Shown: piece by piece, positions 14,111 through 18,001 of the stretch | Layout: each line of letters begins with the position of its first letter | How positions within the stretch are numbered: position 1 is the stretch's first letter | NCBI GenBank assembly: GCA_029938515.1 | Contig: JAOZUU010000004.1 | Coordinates: 1 to 18,001 of the forward strand | Direction: 5' to 3' | DNA from: Desulfobacterales bacterium | GTDB lineage: Bacteria > Desulfobacterota > Desulfobacteria > Desulfobacterales > QNYZ01 | Length of the DNA stretch: 18,001 nucleotides | Notes under the pieces: model-generated | Seen by the model: the letters and a program-made list of their open reading frames with translations, nothing else | Databases searched by the model: none | What the model was told of the DNA's origin: nothing | Program-made: the position numbers and the translations under genes

Positions 14111-14929
14111 ATGCGTGCCGAAGAACACCTTCAAGCCGGCGACCTTGAACAGGCTCTGGCCGTCCTCCAGGAGGAAGTCCGTAGCAACCCGGCTAAAGCA
14201 GATCTCCGGGTATTTCTTTTCCAACTGCTCAGCGTACTTGGACAGTGGGACCGGGCCATGACTCAGCTCAATGTCGCCGCGGACATGGATTCAGACGCTC
14301 TGTTGATGGCACAAATATATCGCCCTGCATTGAACTGTGAGGCCTTACGTTCGGATGTATTCAAAGGCAAACGGACCCCTTTAATTTTTGGTGAGCCATT
14401 GGAATCGATGGGTTGGCTCACCCAGGTACCGGGTCTTTTGGCCGATGGTAACATTGAAGCGGCCGCCGATCTGCGCGATCAGGCTTTTGAAGCGGCCCCA
14501 GTGACAGCGGGCCTGATAGACGGCCAGGCGTTTAAGTGGATTTCGGATGCTGACCCAAGGCTCGGACCGATGCTTGAAGCCATTGTCAACGGCAAGTATT
14601 ATTGGATCCCCTTCGAGCGGATTCGAGACATTCGGATCGAAAAACCTGCGAATCTCCGCGACGTCATCTGGACTACGGCCACATTCACCTGGACCAATCA
14701 AGGAGAGGCGGTTGGCCTGATCCCGAGCCGGTATCCCGGTTCGGAAAAAAATGAAGACAGTTCTATTCGGATGGGACGAAAAACCGATTGGACAGATGTC
14801 GGAAATGACTTTTATCTAGGAATCGGGCAGCGAATGCTGGCCTCGGACGAAGGAGAATATCCGTTGCTGGACATTCAACACCTGCACCTCGATCATCCAA
14901 CCGATGGAGATTCGGAAAAGGGCGAATAA
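14111..14929 (+). CDS. tagJ: T6SS accessory protein TagJ (ImpE/HsiE1 family)
   Basis: TagJ is a cytoplasmic accessory protein that binds TssB in H1-type systems and is thought to assist ClpV-dependent recycling of contracted sheaths. The 272-residue product has a TPR-like helical N terminus (AEEHLQAGDLEQALAVLQEEVRSNP... LLSVLGQWDRAMTQLN). The C-terminal ImpE region has YYWIPFERIRDIRIEKPANLRD, followed by DVIWTTA and, near the end, PLLDIQHLHL. ATG 14111 follows GGGG at 14102-14105. It lies where hcp would normally intervene after tssC, and tssE starts two bases after its stop. Its presence, with this TssB type, supports the H1-like assignment. Confidence 0.92.
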   Translation: MRAEEHLQAGDLEQALAVLQEEVRSNPAKADLRVFLFQLLSVLGQWDRAMTQLNVAADMDSDALLMAQIYRPALNCEALRSDVFKGKRTPLIFGEPLESMGWLTQVPGLLADGNIEAAADLRDQAFEAAPVTAGLIDGQAFKWISDADPRLGPMLEAIVNGKYYWIPFERIRDIRIEKPANLRDVIWTTATFTWTNQGEAVGLIPSRYPGSEKNEDSSIRMGRKTDWTDVGNDFYLGIGQRMLASDEGEYPLLDIQHLHLDHPTDGDSEKGE

Positions 14930-14931
14930 CA

Positions 14932-15438
14932 ATGACCGAGCTGACGCCATCGGAGAAATTGCAGCCATGCCTACTGGACAGGTTGACGGACGATGAGCCT
15001 AAAAAGCAGAAGGAGAGCCGGAATCAACGTGTAATGAGCATGCGGCGATACCGCCAGGCGGTTCTCCGAGACTTGGCATGGCTGCTGAACACCAGTGCCC
15101 ACATTGAGCAGGACGGTTTGGACGAGTTTGATGAAGTCACGTCGTCGGTGCTGAACTTTGGTGCACAGGATATTTCAGGGATGACGGCTTCCAGCCTGAG
15201 TGCCGAAGAAATGCGATATCAATTGCTGGAAGCCCTTCGGCGTTTTGAGCCACGCATCATTCCCAACACAATTTCTATTAAAATGGCGGTGGCCCCGGAG
15301 GAAATGAACAATCGTTCCATCCGGTTTGAGATTTGGGGGGATCTCTGGTCCCAACCGATCCCTGAATCACTGTTTATCAAAACCGAAATAGATCTGGAAA
15401 CAGGCGAATGCAAGCTATATCGGGGAACAAATGGATAG
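14932..15438 (+). CDS. tssE: T6SS baseplate protein TssE (gp25-like)
   Basis: TssE resembles phage T4 gp25, the baseplate component that nucleates the first sheath ring. The 168-residue protein has the basic RRYRQAVLRDLAWLLNTSAH motif and VTSSVLNFGAQDISG. The hallmark gp25 segment E106-P-R-I is followed by a beta-rich end (IKMAVAPEEMNNRSIRFEIWGDLW). ATG 14932 lies two bases after tagJ, with AAGGG at 14918-14922. Its 3' end overlaps the tssF start by eight bases, so translation is probably coupled. Confidence 0.94.
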   Translation: MTELTPSEKLQPCLLDRLTDDEPKKQKESRNQRVMSMRRYRQAVLRDLAWLLNTSAHIEQDGLDEFDEVTSSVLNFGAQDISGMTASSLSAEEMRYQLLEALRRFEPRIIPNTISIKMAVAPEEMNNRSIRFEIWGDLWSQPIPESLFIKTEIDLETGECKLYRGTNG

Positions 15439-17305
15439 GCGGCTTTTAAGATACTACAATCGGGAACTACAGCACCTACGGGGAACCGCCGGCGAGTTTG
15501 CCCGGGAGTTTCCCAAGATTGCCAGCCGTCTTTCCCTGGACGAATTTGCCTGTGGCGACCCGTATGTCGAACGGCTGCTGGAGGGTTTCGCCTTTCTTTC
15601 CGCGCGGGTACAATTAAAACTGGATGCCGAGTTCCCTCAGTTTACGCAGTCGATCCTGGAGACCGTTTACCCTCACTACCTGTCGCCAACACCTTCCATG
15701 GCAGTCGTGGCGTTCACATCTGACATGGCGAGAAGTGGTTTAGAAAATGGATTCGAGATCCAACGAGGTACAGTGCTTCGATCGATCATCGGCAAGGGTG
15801 ATCGTACCGCGTGTGAATATCGGCCGGGACATTCGGTTACCCTTTGGCCGATCAAGGTCAGTGAAGCAAAGTACTACTCACGAGACCTTAGTAGTCTGAA
15901 ACCTCCCGCTTCAACGGCATCGGCCAGGGCGGGTATTCGAATTCGTCTTGAAACACGGGAGGACCTGGCTTTTTCCAGTCTTAACCTAGATTCCCTGACT
16001 TTTTTTATCCGCGGGACGGAAGATTTCCCGATGCATATTTATGAACAAATTTTTGCACACGGGATGAATATTCTGGTACAACCGGTGGAAAAACCGTTTG
16101 ACTGGCAGCACGTGTTGCCGCCTTCAAATATCAAACAGGTTGGGTTTTCCGACGAAGAGGCCCTCCTGCCGGTGGGCGCCCGATCCTTTCAGGGCTATCG
16201 GTTGCTGCAAGAGTATTTTACATTTCCTCAAAGATTTTTGTTTTTTCGCATAGAGGGGCTGGCTGAAAGCATCAAGCGCTGTGAAAGCAACCGCTTGGAC
16301 CTCGTTATTCTTCTTGAGAGTGAGGACTCGGAACTCGAAGGCCGGGTTGATGCCGGCAATTTTGTGTTGCATTGCGCACCGGTCGTCAACCTGTTTCCGA
16401 AACGGGCCGATCGCATTCATCTATCCGATAAATTTAGTGAATTTCACGTGATACCGAATCGGACTCGTCCCATGGATTTTGAGGTTTACCAAGTGCTTGG
16501 GGTGACCGGTTTTGGTGTGCGCGCCGATGATGAGCAGCCGTTTACCCCTTTTTACTCGGCCACGGATTTTGAAGAGACAAATGGGGGTGGCGCATATTTC
16601 ACTGTAAACCGCACTCCGCGACTGATGTCGAGCCGCGAGAAGCAGCGGGGTCGGCGTTCCAGCTACGGAGGCAGTGAAGTTTTTTTATCCCTCGTCGACG
16701 CCAAAGCCGCACCATACCGATCCGATTTACGCCAACTGGCTGTTGAGACACTTTGCACGAACCGGGATCTCCCTATTCAGATGGGTACGGGTCGGGGCGA
16801 GACGGATTTCAGTCTGGACATCAGTGCACCGGTGGTTTCCGTGCGATGTGTCTCGGGCCCCACACCCCCACGCCCGTCCAATGCCGAGGGAGAGATTAGC
16901 TGGCGGATTATCAGCCACCTGAGCCTTAATTACCTGTCTTTGATCGATAGCCCGGATGGAAAGGGGTCTACCGCTATTCGTGATCTGTTAAAATTATATA
17001 GTGACACCAACGACCTCCAGACTAAAAAACAGATCGAAGGGGTATTGTCGGTGAGCAGCCGACCCGTGAGGCGCCGGATCAGCGATCGCGGACATATCGC
17101 TTTTGCCCGGGGCCTTGAGATTGCCCTGACATTTGACGAAGCGGCTTTTGAGGGAACCGGCGTGTTTGTTTTGGGAGCGGTGATGGATGTTTTCTTTTCA
17201 AAGTATGTTTCGATTAACGCTTTCACGGAAACGGTGATAAAAACCAAGGAGCGTGGGGAAATAATGCGATGGCCAGCGAAATCCGGAACCCGACATACGC
17301 TTTAG
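15431..17305 (+). CDS. tssF: T6SS baseplate protein TssF
   Basis: TssF (VasA/ImpG family, gp6-like) combines with TssG to form the wedge core of the baseplate. The 624-residue product begins with the signature LLRYYNRELQHLRGTAGEFA followed by FPKIASRL, then VERLLEGFAFLSARVQLKLD and ETVYPHYLSPTPSMAVV. The C terminus has FEGTGVFVLGAVMDVFFSKY. The length is typical and no frame disruption is visible. ATG 15431 overlaps the tssE stop, with GGGGA at 15422-15426. The last 37 bases overlap the start of tssG, a usual arrangement for this pair. Confidence 0.96.
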   Translation: MDRRLLRYYNRELQHLRGTAGEFAREFPKIASRLSLDEFACGDPYVERLLEGFAFLSARVQLKLDAEFPQFTQSILETVYPHYLSPTPSMAVVAFTSDMARSGLENGFEIQRGTVLRSIIGKGDRTACEYRPGHSVTLWPIKVSEAKYYSRDLSSLKPPASTASARAGIRIRLETREDLAFSSLNLDSLTFFIRGTEDFPMHIYEQIFAHGMNILVQPVEKPFDWQHVLPPSNIKQVGFSDEEALLPVGARSFQGYRLLQEYFTFPQRFLFFRIEGLAESIKRCESNRLDLVILLESEDSELEGRVDAGNFVLHCAPVVNLFPKRADRIHLSDKFSEFHVIPNRTRPMDFEVYQVLGVTGFGVRADDEQPFTPFYSATDFEETNGGGAYFTVNRTPRLMSSREKQRGRRSSYGGSEVFLSLVDAKAAPYRSDLRQLAVETLCTNRDLPIQMGTGRGETDFSLDISAPVVSVRCVSGPTPPRPSNAEGEISWRIISHLSLNYLSLIDSPDGKGSTAIRDLLKLYSDTNDLQTKKQIEGVLSVSSRPVRRRISDRGHIAFARGLEIALTFDEAAFEGTGVFVLGAVMDVFFSKYVSINAFTETVIKTKERGEIMRWPAKSGTRHTL

Positions 17306-18001
17306 ATCTGAGATTCCTTGAGAATCCTGCCGGGCTCAGCTTCTATCAGGCTGCCCGAAAGGTGGAATGTGCGGTTCCCGATAAGCCGCGCCTGGGGTAC
17401 GCGGGCCGCTCAGCGGATGATCCCATTCAATTTTGTCAGGAACCGTCTCTGGGTTTTGCACCCGCCACGCTGCAGCGGTATACGCCACCTAAAAAGAGTG
17501 GGAAGCCACGTCTCATGGTAAACTTTTTTGGCCTGCTCGGCCCCCATGGCCCCATGCCGCTCCATATAACCGAGTATGTGCACAACCGCGAATTAAATTA
17601 TGATGACCACACGCTGGCCCGGTTCCTTGACATTTTCAATCACCGGATGACCAGCCTGTTTTACCGGGCATGGGCCTGCAATCGGCAAACGGTCAGTCAC
17701 GACCGGCCGATGGAAGACCGATTTTCTCACTATATCGGGAGCTTGTTCGGGATCGGCCAAAATTCCTTCCGGGATCGTGATGAAGTGCCCGATATGGCAA
17801 AGCTCCATTTTTCAGGACACCTTGCGTGCCAGACACGACATGCCGAAGGGCTATGTGCCATTTTGCAAAAATTTTTCAACATCAACGTATCAATAAAAGA
17901 GTTCATCGGCCAGTGGATCACGTTCCCGGAAAAATACTGGTGCCGCTTGGGCCAATCGCCGGATACGGCAACAGTGGGTGTCAATGCGGTCGTTGGCTCG
18001 C
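17269..18001 (+). CDS. tssG: T6SS baseplate protein TssG, 3' end beyond the window
   Basis: TssG (ImpH/VasB family, gp7/gp53-like) joins two TssF copies in the baseplate wedge. The first 244 residues are visible, and the frame is open to the window edge without a stop. The start ATG 17269 (MASEIRNPTYALDL) lies inside the end of tssF and has GGGGA at 17255-17259. Diagnostic motifs are F86-F-G-L-L-G-P-H-G-P-M-P-L, then F119-L-D-I-F-N-H-R and SLFYRAW. LHFSGHLACQTRHAEGL also fits the family. About a quarter to a third of the protein is missing beyond the window. clpV would be the expected next gene in the H1-type order. Confidence 0.95.
   Translation, partial: MASEIRNPTYALDLRFLENPAGLSFYQAARKVECAVPDKPRLGYAGRSADDPIQFCQEPSLGFAPATLQRYTPPKKSGKPRLMVNFFGLLGPHGPMPLHITEYVHNRELNYDDHTLARFLDIFNHRMTSLFYRAWACNRQTVSHDRPMEDRFSHYIGSLFGIGQNSFRDRDEVPDMAKLHFSGHLACQTRHAEGLCAILQKFFNINVSIKEFIGQWITFPEKYWCRLGQSPDTATVGVNAVVGS

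Overview
The window is most of a type VI secretion system (T6SS) cluster. Every recognisable gene is on the + strand. No tRNA, rRNA, CRISPR array or transposase is visible. TssB and TssC match, from memory, the Pseudomonas aeruginosa H1-type (HsiB1/HsiC1) sheath proteins almost line for line, and tagF and tagJ are present, so this looks like an H1-like (subtype i3) system. Moderate GC, AT-rich intergenic DNA and the overall protein style suggest a Proteobacterium or Desulfobacterota (former Deltaproteobacteria). That placement is an inference with low certainty.

Layout. 1-371: AT-rich non-coding leader with a spaced 12-bp inverted repeat and a 14-bp motif that recurs upstream of tssA. 372-2814: two tightly coupled genes in the slot normally held by fha1/tagH. 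One is a cysteine-knuckle protein with a disordered tail carrying repeated [E/K]T-I-I-V-like motifs. The other resembles only the C-terminal half of TagH/Fha. 2954-10238: tssJ, tssK, tssL, tssM and tagF, tightly packed, encoding the membrane complex, a baseplate adaptor and a post-translational regulator. 10239-10408: intergenic region with promoter-like features. 10409-18001: tssA, tssB, tssC, tagJ, tssE, tssF and the start of tssG, encoding sheath, baseplate and accessory proteins. The window ends inside tssG. clpV and vgrG are not in view and probably lie downstream.

The most unusual features are these. (1) A ~128-bp repeat with 26-bp terminal inverted repeats and TATA ends occurs twice in the same orientation, bracketing exactly tssB-tssC. 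It resembles a MITE of the Correia type in architecture and would form a long hairpin in the mRNA. (2) The hcp slot between tssC and tagJ, filled in the H1-type order, is empty and holds the second repeat copy. (3) The Fha/TagH slot appears split or rewired: there is no FHA domain, but the neighbouring protein carries candidate phosphothreonine motifs. ppkA and pppA are absent after tagF. (4) The tssM/tagF overlap carries an A8 run with an upstream Shine-Dalgarno-like sequence, a possible -1 frameshift site.

How the genes work together: TssJ-TssL-TssM form the trans-envelope complex. TssK, TssE, TssF and TssG form the baseplate, TssA primes and caps sheath growth, TssB/TssC form the contractile sheath, and TagJ assists sheath recycling. 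TagF and the TagH-like protein probably set activity after translation. Hcp tube, spike and ClpV must come from outside this window.
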